A stretch of 60,997 nt of DNA from Pseudomonadota bacterium (GCA_023386795.1 JAEWJB010000189.1:1-60997); one strand, 5' to 3'. Shown: positions 43,894 to 55,365, numbered from the stretch's first letter. Numbers and translations are program-made. The notes: a model not told the origin generated them from the letters alone.

Positions 43894-45345
43894 TCACGGC
43901 GCGTTGTCGGCGACAGGCGAGGGCGGCTGTGCCGGCACTTCCGCCGGCACCGCCACCTCTTCCGGATGCGGCTTGGCGTGCGGCGTGAGCATGTGTGCCT
44001 TGCGCCAGCGACCCCAGCGGTAATACGCCAGCGACATCACCATCGCGCAGGCGGCGCTGGTGGGGAAACTCCACCAGATCGCGTCGGCGCCCAGCGTCGG
44101 CATCAACCCCTTGGCGAACGGCACGCGGATGCCCCACAACGACAGGCCGAGGATCACCAAAGGGGGAATCACCGCGCCGGTGGAACGCACCACGCCGGAG
44201 ACCACGAAGGTCACGCCGAACAGCAGGAACGACCAGATCGAGATGTGGTTCAGGTGCCGCGCGATCTCCAGCGCCGCGCCATCAGCCGGCAGGAACAGCG
44301 CCAGCGTCCAGCGGTCGAGCAGGATCAGCGGCAGGATCAGCACGCCGGTCATCAGGAAGTTGATCGCCACGCCGTTGCGTGCGGTCGCATCCACGCGGTC
44401 CCAGCGTCCGGCTCCCACGTTCTGCGCGGCCATCGACGAGCACGCCGCGCCTATCGCCATCGCCGGCATCTGCACGTAGGTCCACAACTGCAGCGCCGCA
44501 CCATAGGCGGCCGCGGTGTCGGTGCCGAAGCCGTTGACCATGGTCATCATCGCGATCATCGCCAGCGAGATCAGCACCATCTGCAGACCCATCGGCACGC
44601 CCTTGACGATGAGCGCGCGCAGGATATCCAGGTCGATGCGGAACATGGCCATGTCGTGCCGGCCCAGCCACAGCATGTGGCGCTTGTGGCGCATGTACAG
44701 CAGCAGCCCGGCCAGCGCGATGGCCTGTGCGCACAGCGTGGCCCAGGCCGCGCCGGCAATGCCCAGCTTCGGCGCCGGGCCCAGGCCGAAGATCAGTACC
44801 GGGTTGAGCACGATGTCCAGCGCCACCGACAACAACAGGAAGCGGAAAGGCGTGCGCGAATCGCCCGCACCGCGCAGCGCCGCCGACAGGAAGGCGAACA
44901 TGTACAGCAACGGCATCGCCAGGAAGATCACCCGCAGGTAAGCCTCGGCCAGTGGCAGCGCGTCACCGGGCGTGCCCATCGCGGCGAGCATGCGCCCGGA
45001 CAGCGCCCAGCCCACCGCGGCGATCACCACCGACAGTGCAAAGAAGAACGTCGCGCTGGTACCCATCACCTGCCGTGCCTGGCGCGTGTTGCCGGCACCG
45101 ATGGCCTGGGCGATCAGGATGGTGGCGGCCATGCCAATGCCGAACACCGAGCCGATCAGGAAGAACATGATGTTGTTGGCGTTCGCCGTGGCGGTCAGCG
45201 CGGACTCGCCGAGAAAACGCCCGACCCAGACCGCGTTCACCGAACCATTCAGCGACTGCGCCATGTTGCCGGCCAGGATCGGCAACGCGAACAGCAGCAG
45301 GTTGCGCCCGATGGGGCCTTCGGTGAGCTGGGCGGGCTTGGCCAT
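43894..45345 (-). CDS. MATE family efflux transporter
   Basis: A 483-residue, 12-helix multidrug and toxin extrusion protein exchanging cations (Na+ or H+) for drugs. Two homologous halves are seen: GPIGRNLLLFALPILAGNMA...VDAVWVGRFLGE-type start (here SVNAVWVGRFLGESALTATA) and LIVKGVPMGLQMVLISLAMI in the second half. The last 30 residues are polar and Pro-rich (cytosolic). The ATG at 45345 begins MAKPAQLTEGPIG; upstream in-frame extension is not conserved in character. No Shine-Dalgarno is obvious. Single gene. Confidence 0.92.
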   Translation of the reverse strand: MAKPAQLTEGPIGRNLLLFALPILAGNMAQSLNGSVNAVWVGRFLGESALTATANANNIMFFLIGSVFGIGMAATILIAQAIGAGNTRQARQVMGTSATFFFALSVVIAAVGWALSGRMLAAMGTPGDALPLAEAYLRVIFLAMPLLYMFAFLSAALRGAGDSRTPFRFLLLSVALDIVLNPVLIFGLGPAPKLGIAGAAWATLCAQAIALAGLLLYMRHKRHMLWLGRHDMAMFRIDLDILRALIVKGVPMGLQMVLISLAMIAMMTMVNGFGTDTAAAYGAALQLWTYVQMPAMAIGAACSSMAAQNVGAGRWDRVDATARNGVAINFLMTGVLILPLILLDRWTLALFLPADGAALEIARHLNHISIWSFLLFGVTFVVSGVVRSTGAVIPPLVILGLSLWGIRVPFAKGLMPTLGADAIWWSFPTSAACAMVMSLAYYRWGRWRKAHMLTPHAKPHPEEVAVPAEVPAQPPSPVADNAP

Positions 45346-45551
45346 GCGCGCGGGGAGCAGTAGGGAAGTGGCGCACACTATCACCGCCTTGCCGCGCCGG
45401 GCAGATTGCCGATGGCACTGGGTGGCGGGGCGGTATCGGCCTACACTGGAAGCCAGTTCGGAAACGTGACCGCCGGCATTTGTGGCCGGGCCGCGGGCGG
45501 GCCTAAGATCGGCGCTACCCCGCAATACGCGGGTCACGGATGAGGACTTCC

Positions 45552-45812
45552 ATGCACAACGGTTGGCGATTGGCTGTGATGGGCGCGATGCTGCTGCTGG
45601 GCGGTTGCGCCAGCGACAACGGGCTGCAGGGCGATTCAGTCGCCTCGCGACGCCCCGAATGCCTGGTGGGGGATGACCCGCTCACCACCTCGCGCGACAC
45701 CGGCACCTCGGCGCGGGATCGCAATTGCGGCACCGACCGGAGCCTGCGCTGGTCGACCGAATCAAGCAGCAAGGATTCCATGAAGGTGGATTTCGGCAAG
45801 AAGAATGACTGA
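45552..45812 (+). CDS. Small lipoprotein
   Basis: An 86-residue lipoprotein: MHNGWRLAVMGAMLLLGGC gives a lipobox Cys at residue 19. The mature part is polar, with two further Cys (ECLVGDD, RNCGTDRS) that could form a disulphide. Function unknown. Start at 45552 is favoured because GAGG lies seven bases upstream; an ATG at 45540 is in frame. It overlaps the hslR start by eight bases, so both are one transcript. Confidence 0.75.
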   Translation: MHNGWRLAVMGAMLLLGGCASDNGLQGDSVASRRPECLVGDDPLTTSRDTGTSARDRNCGTDRSLRWSTESSSKDSMKVDFGKKND

Positions 45813-46212
45813 AACGGCAGTTCCCCTGGAGGGCGTGCGCCTGGACATCTGGTTATGGGCGGCGCGGTTCTACAAGACCCGCAGCCTGGCCAAACAGGCG
45901 GTGGAGACGGGCAAGGTCGACGTGGACGGGCAGCGTCCCAAGCCCTCGCGCAGTGTGCGGCCCGGCCAGGCGTTGCGCGTGGTGCGCGGCGAGGAAGTCT
46001 TCGAAGTGCAGGTGCTGGGCCTGAGCGAGCAACGCGGCCCGGCGCCGGTGGCGCAGCAGCTCTACGCCGAAAGCGAAGCGTCGCGGCAGCGGCGCGCCGA
46101 GCAGCGCGCCGAGCTGATGGCCCGGCGAGATGGCTACCAGGCGCCGGAGCATCGCCCGGACAAGCGCGCGCGGCGATTGATCCGCGCGCTGGGCGACATC
46201 GACGCATTGTGA
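45805..46212 (+). CDS. hslR: S4-domain RNA-binding heat-shock protein Hsp15
   Basis: A 135-residue Hsp15 that binds stalled 50S subunits carrying nascent chains and helps recycle them. The S4 domain occupies residues about 10-70: GVRLDIWLWAARFYKTRSLA, KVDVDGQRPKPSRSVRPGQA; the basic C-terminal tail (SEASRQRRAEQRAELMARRD) is typical. Matches E. coli HslR in length (133). Overlaps the lipoprotein stop. Confidence 0.93.
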   Translation: MTETAVPLEGVRLDIWLWAARFYKTRSLAKQAVETGKVDVDGQRPKPSRSVRPGQALRVVRGEEVFEVQVLGLSEQRGPAPVAQQLYAESEASRQRRAEQRAELMARRDGYQAPEHRPDKRARRLIRALGDIDAL

Positions 46213-46227
46213 CGCCGCGACAAAACG

Positions 46228-46253
46228 AAACGCCCCGGCCTGGCCGGGGCGTT
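46228..46253. terminator. Bidirectional terminator between hslR and katG
   Basis: AAACGCCCCGGCC and GGCCGGGGCGTTT: a perfect 12-13 bp dyad with a single-base centre, between converging genes. The real RNA loop will open a few central pairs. Confidence 0.88.
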
Positions 46254-46276
46254 TGCGTTGACGTGACGAGGTGCGA

Positions 46277-48523
46277 TCAGGCCAGGTCGAAGCGGTCCAG
46301 GTTCATCACCTTGGTCCACGCGGCGACGAAGTCGTGCACGAACTTCTGCTTGGCGTCCGCGCTGGCATAGACCTCGGCGTTGGCCCTGAGAACGGAGTTC
46401 GAGCCGAACACCAGGTCCACGCGCGAGCCGGTCCACTTCACTTCGCCCGTGCGGCGGTCGCGTCCTTCGAACGCATCGCGGTGCTTGGATGTCGGCGTCC
46501 ACTGCGTGCCCATGTCGAGCAGGTTGACGAAGAAGTCATTGCTCAATGTGCCCGGCTTGTCGGTGAACACGCCGGTGTTGCCGCCGTCCGCATTCGCCCC
46601 AAGCACGCGCAGGCCGCCGATCAACACCGTCAGCTCAGGCGCGGTCAGGGTAAGCAGCTGCGCGCGGTCGATCAGCAGGTGTTCGGCCGGTACCGCGAAG
46701 CGTGCCTTGAGGTAGTTGCGGAAGCCGTCGGCGAGCGGTTCCAGCGCCGCGAAGGATTCAACATCCGTCTGGTCCTGGCTCGCGTCCACGCGTCCGGGCG
46801 CAAACGGCACGCTGACGTCCACCCCGGCCTGCCGAGCGGCCTGTTCGACGCCGACATTGCCGGCCAGCACGATGAGATCCGCCAGCGAGACAGCCTGGCC
46901 AACGCCGGCCTGGATCTCTTCCAGCGCCTTGATCACCTTCGCCAGCACCGGTGGATTGTTCACCGCCCAGTCCTTCTGCGGCGCGAGGCGCAGGCGTGCG
47001 CCGTTGGCGCCGCCGCGCTTGTCCGAGCCGCGGAAGGTCGACGCCGACGCCCACGCGGTGGAGACCAGTTCGGACACGCTCAACCCCGCGGCGGCGATCT
47101 TCTCCTTCAGCGCGGCAATGTCCGCCTCGCCAAGCGCGGGCTGCGTGGCGGCCGGCAGCGGGTCCTGCCAGATCAACACTTCGGCGGGTACTTCCGGACC
47201 GAGGTAACGCGCACGCGGACCCATGTCGCGGTGCGTTAGCTTGAACCAGGCGCGCGCGAATACATCGGCAAACTCGTCCGGGTTCTCCATGAAGCGGCGC
47301 GCGATCTTCTCGTATGCCGGATCGAAGCGCAGCGAAAGATCGGTGGTAAGCATCGAGGGCGCGATGCGCTTGTCCTTGTCATGCGCGTGCGGCACGGTGC
47401 CGGCACCCATGCCGCCCTTCGGCGTCCACTGGTGCGCACCGGCGGGGCTCTTGGTCAGCTCCCACTCGAAGCCGAACAGGTTCCAGAAGAAGTTGTTGCT
47501 CCATTTGGTCGGCGTGCTGGTCCAGGTGACCTCCAGGCCACTGGTGATGGTGTCGCCGCCCTTGCCGCTGCCGAAGCTGTTGGCCCAACCCAGGCCTTGT
47601 TCCTCCAGTTCGCCGGCTTCCGGTTCGCGGCCGACGTTGTCCGCCGGACCTGCGCCATGCGTCTTGCCAAAGGTGTGGCCGCCGGCGATCAGCGCGACGG
47701 TCTCCTCGTCGTTCATCGCCATGCGTCCGAACGTGGTGCGGATATCGTGCGCCGCGGCGACCGGATCGGGATTCCCGTCCGGGCCTTCCGGGTTCACGTA
47801 GATCAGGCCCATTTGCACCGCTGCCAGCGGGTTTTCCAGGTTGCGGCCCTGCGCGTCGGTGCGGTCGTGCTCGTGGCCGTGCAGTTCGGCGTCGGCCACC
47901 AGTTGGGCTTCCTCATCGCCCGGTTCGCTCTTGGCGTAGCGGACGTCGCCGCCCAGCCAGGTCTTTTCGTTGCCCCAGTACACGTCCTGGTCCGGCTCCC
48001 AGGTATCCGGGCGCCCGCCACCGAAGCCGAAGGTCTTGAAGCCCATCGATTCCAGCGCGACGTTGCCGGTGAGGATGATCAGGTCGGCCCAGGAAATCGC
48101 CTGTCCGTATTTCTGCTTGATCGGCCACAACAGGCGGCGCGCCTTGTCGAGGCTGACGTTGTCCGGCCAGCTGTTGAGCGGAGCGAAGCGCTGCTGGCCA
48201 CGGCCGCCACCGCCGCGCCCGTCGCCGATGCGGTAGGTGCCGGCGCTATGCCAGGCCATGCGGATGAACAGCGGACCGTAGTGGCCGAAGTCGGCGGGCC
48301 ACCACTCCTGCGAATCGGTCATCAGCGCCTTGAGGTCGGCCTTCAGCGCAGCGTAGTCCAGCTGCTTGAAGGCCTTGGCGTAGTCGAAGGCCCCGCCGAG
48401 CGGGTTGGACTTGTCCGAGTGCTGGTGAAGCAGGTCGACGCGCAGTTGGTTCGGCCACCAGTCCTTGTTGTGGGTACCGCCGCCGGCGGCATGGTTGAAC
48501 GGGCACTTCGCTTCACTGGTCAT
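46277..48523 (-). CDS. katG: Catalase-peroxidase HPI
   Basis: A 748-residue bifunctional KatG. The N-terminal active domain has distal RMAWHSAGTYR (Arg, Trp, His; Trp is part of the Met-Tyr-Trp adduct), Tyr in MGLIYVNPEG, Met in RMAMNDEETVAL and the proximal haem His in AGGHTFGKTHGAGP, so all adduct residues are present. The C-terminal half is the haem-free duplicate. It removes H2O2 in the cytoplasm. The ATG at 48523 follows AAGGTGGACATTCC. No oxyR lies in the window. Confidence 0.98.
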   Translation of the reverse strand: MTSEAKCPFNHAAGGGTHNKDWWPNQLRVDLLHQHSDKSNPLGGAFDYAKAFKQLDYAALKADLKALMTDSQEWWPADFGHYGPLFIRMAWHSAGTYRIGDGRGGGGRGQQRFAPLNSWPDNVSLDKARRLLWPIKQKYGQAISWADLIILTGNVALESMGFKTFGFGGGRPDTWEPDQDVYWGNEKTWLGGDVRYAKSEPGDEEAQLVADAELHGHEHDRTDAQGRNLENPLAAVQMGLIYVNPEGPDGNPDPVAAAHDIRTTFGRMAMNDEETVALIAGGHTFGKTHGAGPADNVGREPEAGELEEQGLGWANSFGSGKGGDTITSGLEVTWTSTPTKWSNNFFWNLFGFEWELTKSPAGAHQWTPKGGMGAGTVPHAHDKDKRIAPSMLTTDLSLRFDPAYEKIARRFMENPDEFADVFARAWFKLTHRDMGPRARYLGPEVPAEVLIWQDPLPAATQPALGEADIAALKEKIAAAGLSVSELVSTAWASASTFRGSDKRGGANGARLRLAPQKDWAVNNPPVLAKVIKALEEIQAGVGQAVSLADLIVLAGNVGVEQAARQAGVDVSVPFAPGRVDASQDQTDVESFAALEPLADGFRNYLKARFAVPAEHLLIDRAQLLTLTAPELTVLIGGLRVLGANADGGNTGVFTDKPGTLSNDFFVNLLDMGTQWTPTSKHRDAFEGRDRRTGEVKWTGSRVDLVFGSNSVLRANAEVYASADAKQKFVHDFVAAWTKVMNLDRFDLA

Positions 48524-48822
48524 GGAATGTCCACCTTGGTTCGTTGGCGCTGAAGAACATCCGATCCTTCCGGGACCGGATACCTGGGAATGGACGTGCT
48601 TGCCGAGTCAACTCGGCGCAGGCGCTAGCGCTGCCGCGTGGCGCGGCCGGGCATCAACGCAGGGGGCACTTCGACGCGCGGGTGATGCATGGCGAGTTCC
48701 TCCTCACGGGGTCTGAAGACGATAAGTAACGCCGATCACTAGGTGAATTCGAATGATCCGAACGACGCAATAGCCGCCGGCTATGGTGCGATGCGCCACC
48801 ACCGGGCGCATCGCGCCCAAGA
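48524..48822. other. Intergenic between katG and the DUF937 gene, with two hairpins
   Basis: 299 bases without a gene. ATAGCC-GCC-GGCTAT at 48770-48784 is a perfect 6-bp hairpin, and a 13-bp stem (48785-48797 with 48805-48817, one G-T pair) follows directly. Both lie just beyond the leftward DUF937 gene and probably end its mRNA, although no T tract follows. The rest is the upstream region of katG, with no recognised operator. Confidence 0.55.
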
Positions 48823-49446
48823 TCACCCCTTGTTGCCGAACAGGCCGGTGCCTAGCTTGAGCAGATCGCCCACGCCCAGCTGGCCGTCGCCGTCCTGGTC
48901 GAGCACGTTGCCGAGCAAGCCGGAAAGGCCGGGCTGCTCGCGCGCCTGCGCGTGTTCGGCGCCCAGCGCCTGGCTGAGCTGCGAGGCATCGCCCGCACCA
49001 CCGCCCAGGAAACGCTGGGCCAGGAAGGACAGCACGATGGGTGCCAGGATTTGCAGCAGTTGACTGGAGCGGCCACTGTCCAGGCCGGTGGCCTGGCCAA
49101 GTCCCGTGGCCGCCTGCGGCGCGCTGCCACCGAAGATGTGGCCAAGGATGCCGGCGCCGTCCGTCTGCGGGCTGGCACCGCCCCCGCCAAGCACCGAACC
49201 GAGCAGGCCGCCCAGGTCCAGCCCGCCTTGCGGCGGTGCATGGTCGCGCTGCAAGGCGCCGAGCAGGGCGTCGGCGCCCTCCGGCTGCTGCGCGTTGCGG
49301 CCGAGCGCGCCCATGAGGAGGGGCAGGGCGGTGGCGATCGCGGATTGGGCCTGGGCCGGCTGCACGCCGAGCTGCGAGGCGATCTGTTCGATACCTCCTC
49401 CCTGCAGTTGCTGGAGGAGGTTGTTGGCGAGCGGCGTGGTGCTCAT
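48823..49446 (-). CDS. YidB-like DUF937 protein with EF-hand-like loop
   Basis: A 207-residue soluble protein of the DUF937/YidB family: MSTTPLANNLLQQLQGGGIE and GVQPAQAQSAIATALPLLMG, then Gly-rich segments and ILAPIVLSFLAQRFLGGGAG. Near the C-terminus LDQDGDGQLGVGDLLKLG fits the Ca2+-binding DxDxDG loop. Role unknown; family members are abundant stationary-phase proteins. It lies between two catalase genes on the same strand. A second DUF937 domain occurs in the OmpA fusion at 7193-8545. Confidence 0.8.
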   Translation of the reverse strand: MSTTPLANNLLQQLQGGGIEQIASQLGVQPAQAQSAIATALPLLMGALGRNAQQPEGADALLGALQRDHAPPQGGLDLGGLLGSVLGGGGASPQTDGAGILGHIFGGSAPQAATGLGQATGLDSGRSSQLLQILAPIVLSFLAQRFLGGGAGDASQLSQALGAEHAQAREQPGLSGLLGNVLDQDGDGQLGVGDLLKLGTGLFGNKG

Positions 49447-49557
49447 GGCAGCGTCCTGGCGGAACCGGGTGGCGGGCACCCGAGGCTAGCAGAGGCGCAT
49501 TACCTCCGCGTCTACGAAACGGCACGCGTGCATGCGAGCCACCTCGGCGTGGCGAAC

Positions 49558-51021
49558 CTACAGCCCCAGCGCCTTTGCCACGCCCGCGCCATAGGCGGGA
49601 TCGGCGCGTTCGCAATTGCCGATGTGCCGGCGCTTGATGAACTCCGGCGCATCGGCCAATGCACGCGCAGTGTTGTCGAACAGCACCTGGCGCTGCGCGA
49701 CGGACATCAGCCGGAACAGGTTGCCGGGCTGGGTGTACCAGTCGTTGTCGTCCTCGCGGAAATCCCAGAAGTCGCCGTCGCCGTCGGTCGCGATCGGCGG
49801 CTCGCGGTAACCCGGTTGCTCGGACCATAGCCCGTAGCTGTTCGGGGCGTAGTGTGGCGTGCCTCCATAGTTGCCGTCCACGCGCATCGCGCCATCGCGA
49901 TGGTTGCTGTGCACCGGGCAGCGCGCCGCATTCACCGGTATCTGATGATGGTTCACGCCCAGCCGGTAACGCTGTGCGTCGGAGTAGGCGAACATCCGCG
50001 CCTGCAGCATCTTGTCCGGCGAGATGCCGATGCCCGGCACGAGGTTGTTCGGCGCCATCGCGCACTGCTCGACATCGGCGAAGTAATTGTCCGGGTTGCG
50101 GTTCAACTCCAGCTCGCCGACTTCGACCAGCGGATAGTCGGCCCGCGGCCAGATCTTCGTGAGGTCGAACGGATGGTAGGGCACCGTGCGCGCGTCAGCC
50201 TCCGGCATGATCTGCACGTACAGCGTCCAGCGCGGGAAGTCGCCGCGCTCGATCGCATCGAACAGGTCGCGCTGGAAGCTTTCGCGGTCGCGCCCGATGA
50301 TCGCGGCCGCCTCGGCATCGCTAAGGTTGCGGATGCCCTGCTGCGTGCGCCAATGGAATTTCACCCAGCAGCGCTGGCCTTGCGCATCGACCAGGCTGTA
50401 GGTGTGCGAGCCGAAGCCATGCATGTGGCGGTAGCCGGCGGGAATGCCGCGTTCGCTCATCACGATGGTGACCTGGTGCAGCGACTCCGGCAGCAGGGTC
50501 CAAAAATCCCAGTTGTGCGAAGGCGAACGCAGGTTGCTGCGGGGATCGCGCTTGACCGCCTTGTTGAGGTCGGCGAACTTGCGCGGGTCGCGCACGAAGA
50601 ATACCGGCGTGTTGTTGCCCACCAGATCCCAGTTGCCTTCCTCGGTGTAGAACTTCACCGCGAAGCCGTGGATATCGCGTTCGCCATCGGCAGCGCCGCG
50701 CTCGCCGGCCACCGAGGAGAAGCGCACGAAGACATCGGTACGCTTGCCCGCTTCGGAAAACACCTTCGCGCGCGTATGCCGCGCCAGGTCGTGGGTGACG
50801 GTGAAATGGCCGAAGGCGCCTGAACCCTTCGCATGCATCCGGCGCTCGGGAATGACCTCGCGGTTGAGGTTGGCGAGTTTCTCGAACAGCCAGACATCCT
50901 GCATCAGCAACGGGCCACGCGGGCCGGCGGTCAGGCTGTTCTCGTTGTCCACCACCGGTGCGCCGAAGGCGGTGGTCAGCGGGCATTTTCCGGTTTGGCT
51001 TCCGGAAGCGGGCTTGCTCAT
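49558..51021 (-). CDS. katA: Monofunctional haem catalase (small-subunit type)
   Basis: A 487-residue clade 3-sized catalase dismuting H2O2. Distal His in RMHAKGSGAFGHFTVTHDLA with Asn in GNNTPVFFVRDPRKFADL, and the proximal Tyr motif ARMFAYSDAQRYRLGVNHHQ. NADPH-binding positions cannot be judged. The ATG at 51021 follows CAGGACACCCCG. Same strand as mutS, katG and the DUF937 gene, but intergenic gaps of about 110 and 140 bp suggest separate promoters. Confidence 0.96.
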   Translation of the reverse strand: MSKPASGSQTGKCPLTTAFGAPVVDNENSLTAGPRGPLLMQDVWLFEKLANLNREVIPERRMHAKGSGAFGHFTVTHDLARHTRAKVFSEAGKRTDVFVRFSSVAGERGAADGERDIHGFAVKFYTEEGNWDLVGNNTPVFFVRDPRKFADLNKAVKRDPRSNLRSPSHNWDFWTLLPESLHQVTIVMSERGIPAGYRHMHGFGSHTYSLVDAQGQRCWVKFHWRTQQGIRNLSDAEAAAIIGRDRESFQRDLFDAIERGDFPRWTLYVQIMPEADARTVPYHPFDLTKIWPRADYPLVEVGELELNRNPDNYFADVEQCAMAPNNLVPGIGISPDKMLQARMFAYSDAQRYRLGVNHHQIPVNAARCPVHSNHRDGAMRVDGNYGGTPHYAPNSYGLWSEQPGYREPPIATDGDGDFWDFREDDNDWYTQPGNLFRLMSVAQRQVLFDNTARALADAPEFIKRRHIGNCERADPAYGAGVAKALGL

Positions 51022-51068
51022 CGGGGTGTCCTGCAGGTAGAGGCTTGCAGGCTACGGCGATGCGCGGG

Positions 51069-51089
51069 GCCGGGATATCGAATCCCGGC
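51069..51089. promoter_or_regulatory. Inverted repeat between mutS and the catalase gene
   Basis: GCCGGGAT, ATCGA, ATCCCGGC: perfect 8-bp arms in the 142-bp gap, 48 bases before the catalase ATG. It could be a mutS end hairpin (no T tract) or a regulator site for the catalase. Confidence 0.45.
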
Positions 51090-51163
51090 ATGACTTCGAT
51101 GGAAAGAATGGATCGGTACGATCTTTCGCAGGCATCGCGCGGTGCGCGATGCCCGCACCTGGA

Positions 51164-53752
<2,589 letters not shown>

Positions 53753-53911
53753 GGAACCTGCTGCAAAGGAGGGGCGGAGGGCGTATCGCCGAGCGTCACA
53801 GTGTAGTGGATGGCATGGCGGCGAGGCGGCGGGCCAGCGCACTGGCGAGCCCGTCGTCCCGGCTGGCGGCGGGTAGGAAATGCCCGCGATATGCGATCGG
53901 GCGCGATCTGG

Positions 53912-55273
53912 CTAGAACGCATGCCTTCGCAGCGGCGGAAACGCGCGCTGCAGGCAATCCATGCGTTCGCACGTCAGGCAACCCGGGCCGATCGGCACCG
54001 CGCTGCCGCCCTGCAGGTCCAAGCCGCGCGAATACACCAGCCGGTCGGCGTGGCGCAGGTCGCAGCCCAGCGCCAGCGAGAACGTCTTGCGCGGCTGTCC
54101 GAAGCCCGGCGGCCCGCTGCTGACCTGCCGCGCCAGCCAGAAATGCTGGCGACCGTCGGGCATCCGCGCGACCTGGGTGAGGATGCGCCCGGGCTGGTTG
54201 AACGCCTCGTACACGATCCACAACGGGCAGGTGCCGCCGACCTGCGAGAAATGGAAATCCGTGGAGGAATGCCGCTTGGAGACATTGCCCGCGCGATCCA
54301 CGCGCATGAAGAACACCGGCAGCCCCGGCGCGTTGCGCCGCTGCAGCGTGCTCAGCCGGTGGCACACCGCCTCGAAGCCGACGCCGAAGCGCTGCGCCAG
54401 CCATTCGATGTCGTAGCGGCTGTCCTCGGCGCTGCGCAGGAATTCACCGTAGGGCATCACCAGCGCGCCGGCGTAGTAGTTGGAGAAGCCGATGCGCGCC
54501 AGCGCGATGCGCTCGGCATCGTCGAAGCCCGCCCGGGCGATCAGCAGGTCGATCAGCGTGCCGTGTTCGAGCAGCGCCAGCTGCGCGGCCATCTGGAACG
54601 CCTGCTGCCCCGGCTTGAGCCACGCCGGCAGCCACAGCGTGCGGGTGGCCATGTCGTACAGGCGCTTGTCACCGGCCTGGCCATCCACGCGCACGCGTAG
54701 TCCGTGGCGGTCGGCAAGCAACTGGCGCAGGCGCGGGGCGAGGGTATCGGGCGTCAGTCCATGCTCGGCGTACAGCGCCTCGGCGCGCTCGTCCAGTTCG
54801 GGAATGTAGTTGCGCTCGCGGTTGAAGTGGTCGCGCACGTGGTCGCCGGGCGAGAGCAGCGGCGTGGCGCCGTGGCTGCCGCCCAGCTGCAGTTCCAGTG
54901 CGGCGGCGCGCTCCTGCAGGTGGCGGTGCTCGCGGTGCAGGTCGAGCAGCGCGTTGGCCACCTGCGGCAGGTTGCCGGCCAGGGCGCGCAGCTCGGTCGG
55001 GCTGACGGCGGTATGGCCGAGTGCGCGCAGGGTGTCTTCGAGCGGGTCGACCAGCGCGGCCGGGTCGTCGCGGTCCAGCAGGCCACCGATCTCCCCCAGG
55101 GCGTCCTTCAGCCGCTGCTGCACCGCCAGGGTCAGCGGACGCTGGTTGCGCTCGATCTGGTTGAGGTAGCTGGGCGAAAGGCCAAGCCGCCGCGCCAGCT
55201 CGGCCTGGGTCAGGCCATGGCGCTGGCGCAGGCGCTGCAGGCGCAGGCCCAGTTGGCGGTGCGAGGCAGACAT
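53912..55273 (-). CDS. XRE/ScfR (RamB-like) short-chain fatty acyl regulator
   Basis: A 453-residue regulator: N-terminal XRE helix-turn-helix (RLRQRHGLTQAELARRLGLS, SYLNQIERNQRPL), an ImmA/IrrE-like middle domain and a DUF2083 C-terminus with the Cys group GPGCLTCERMDCLQRAFPPL. The HExxH of ImmA proteases is replaced by ALLEHGTLID, so no peptidase activity is expected; acyl-CoA or propionyl-CoA sensing is the family idea (RamB, MsrR/ScfR). Divergent from mmsA over a 118-bp gap with TGCGAAC repeats. It probably controls itself and the valine operon. Confidence 0.88.
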   Translation of the reverse strand: MSASHRQLGLRLQRLRQRHGLTQAELARRLGLSPSYLNQIERNQRPLTLAVQQRLKDALGEIGGLLDRDDPAALVDPLEDTLRALGHTAVSPTELRALAGNLPQVANALLDLHREHRHLQERAAALELQLGGSHGATPLLSPGDHVRDHFNRERNYIPELDERAEALYAEHGLTPDTLAPRLRQLLADRHGLRVRVDGQAGDKRLYDMATRTLWLPAWLKPGQQAFQMAAQLALLEHGTLIDLLIARAGFDDAERIALARIGFSNYYAGALVMPYGEFLRSAEDSRYDIEWLAQRFGVGFEAVCHRLSTLQRRNAPGLPVFFMRVDRAGNVSKRHSSTDFHFSQVGGTCPLWIVYEAFNQPGRILTQVARMPDGRQHFWLARQVSSGPPGFGQPRKTFSLALGCDLRHADRLVYSRGLDLQGGSAVPIGPGCLTCERMDCLQRAFPPLRRHAF

Positions 55274-55274
55274 A

Positions 55275-55291
55275 TTTGCAAACTTCGCAGA
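55275..55291. promoter_or_regulatory. Inverted TTTGCAAAC / CTTCGCAGA box
   Basis: TTTGCAAAC (55275-55283) meets CTTCGCAGA (reverse complement TCTGCGAAG), an imperfect palindrome right at the start codon of the regulator gene. It resembles RamB sites (TTTGCAAA core). Likely autoregulation. Confidence 0.55.
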
Positions 55292-55347
55292 ATGTTGAAG
55301 GCAGCTTAGCGTGATTAAGCGCCGAATGGGCTGAATCGGACGGCGGC

Positions 55348-55365
55348 TTTGCGAACAATGCGAAC
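55348..55365. promoter_or_regulatory. Direct repeat TGCGAAC-AA-TGCGAAC
   Basis: Two exact TGCGAAC heptamers at 55350-55356 and 55359-55365 (9-bp period) within TTTGCGAACAATGCGAAC, 27 bases before the mmsA ATG. The half-site matches the box at 55275-55291. Confidence 0.6.

Noticed and set aside
43894..45537. MATE transporter start further upstream at 45537
   Set aside because: The added 64 residues are Arg/Ser-rich with no match to the family and run into the promoter of the lipoprotein gene.
46277..48523. katG as two separate genes because of its internal duplication
   Set aside because: The frame is continuous and the haem-free second half is normal in KatG.
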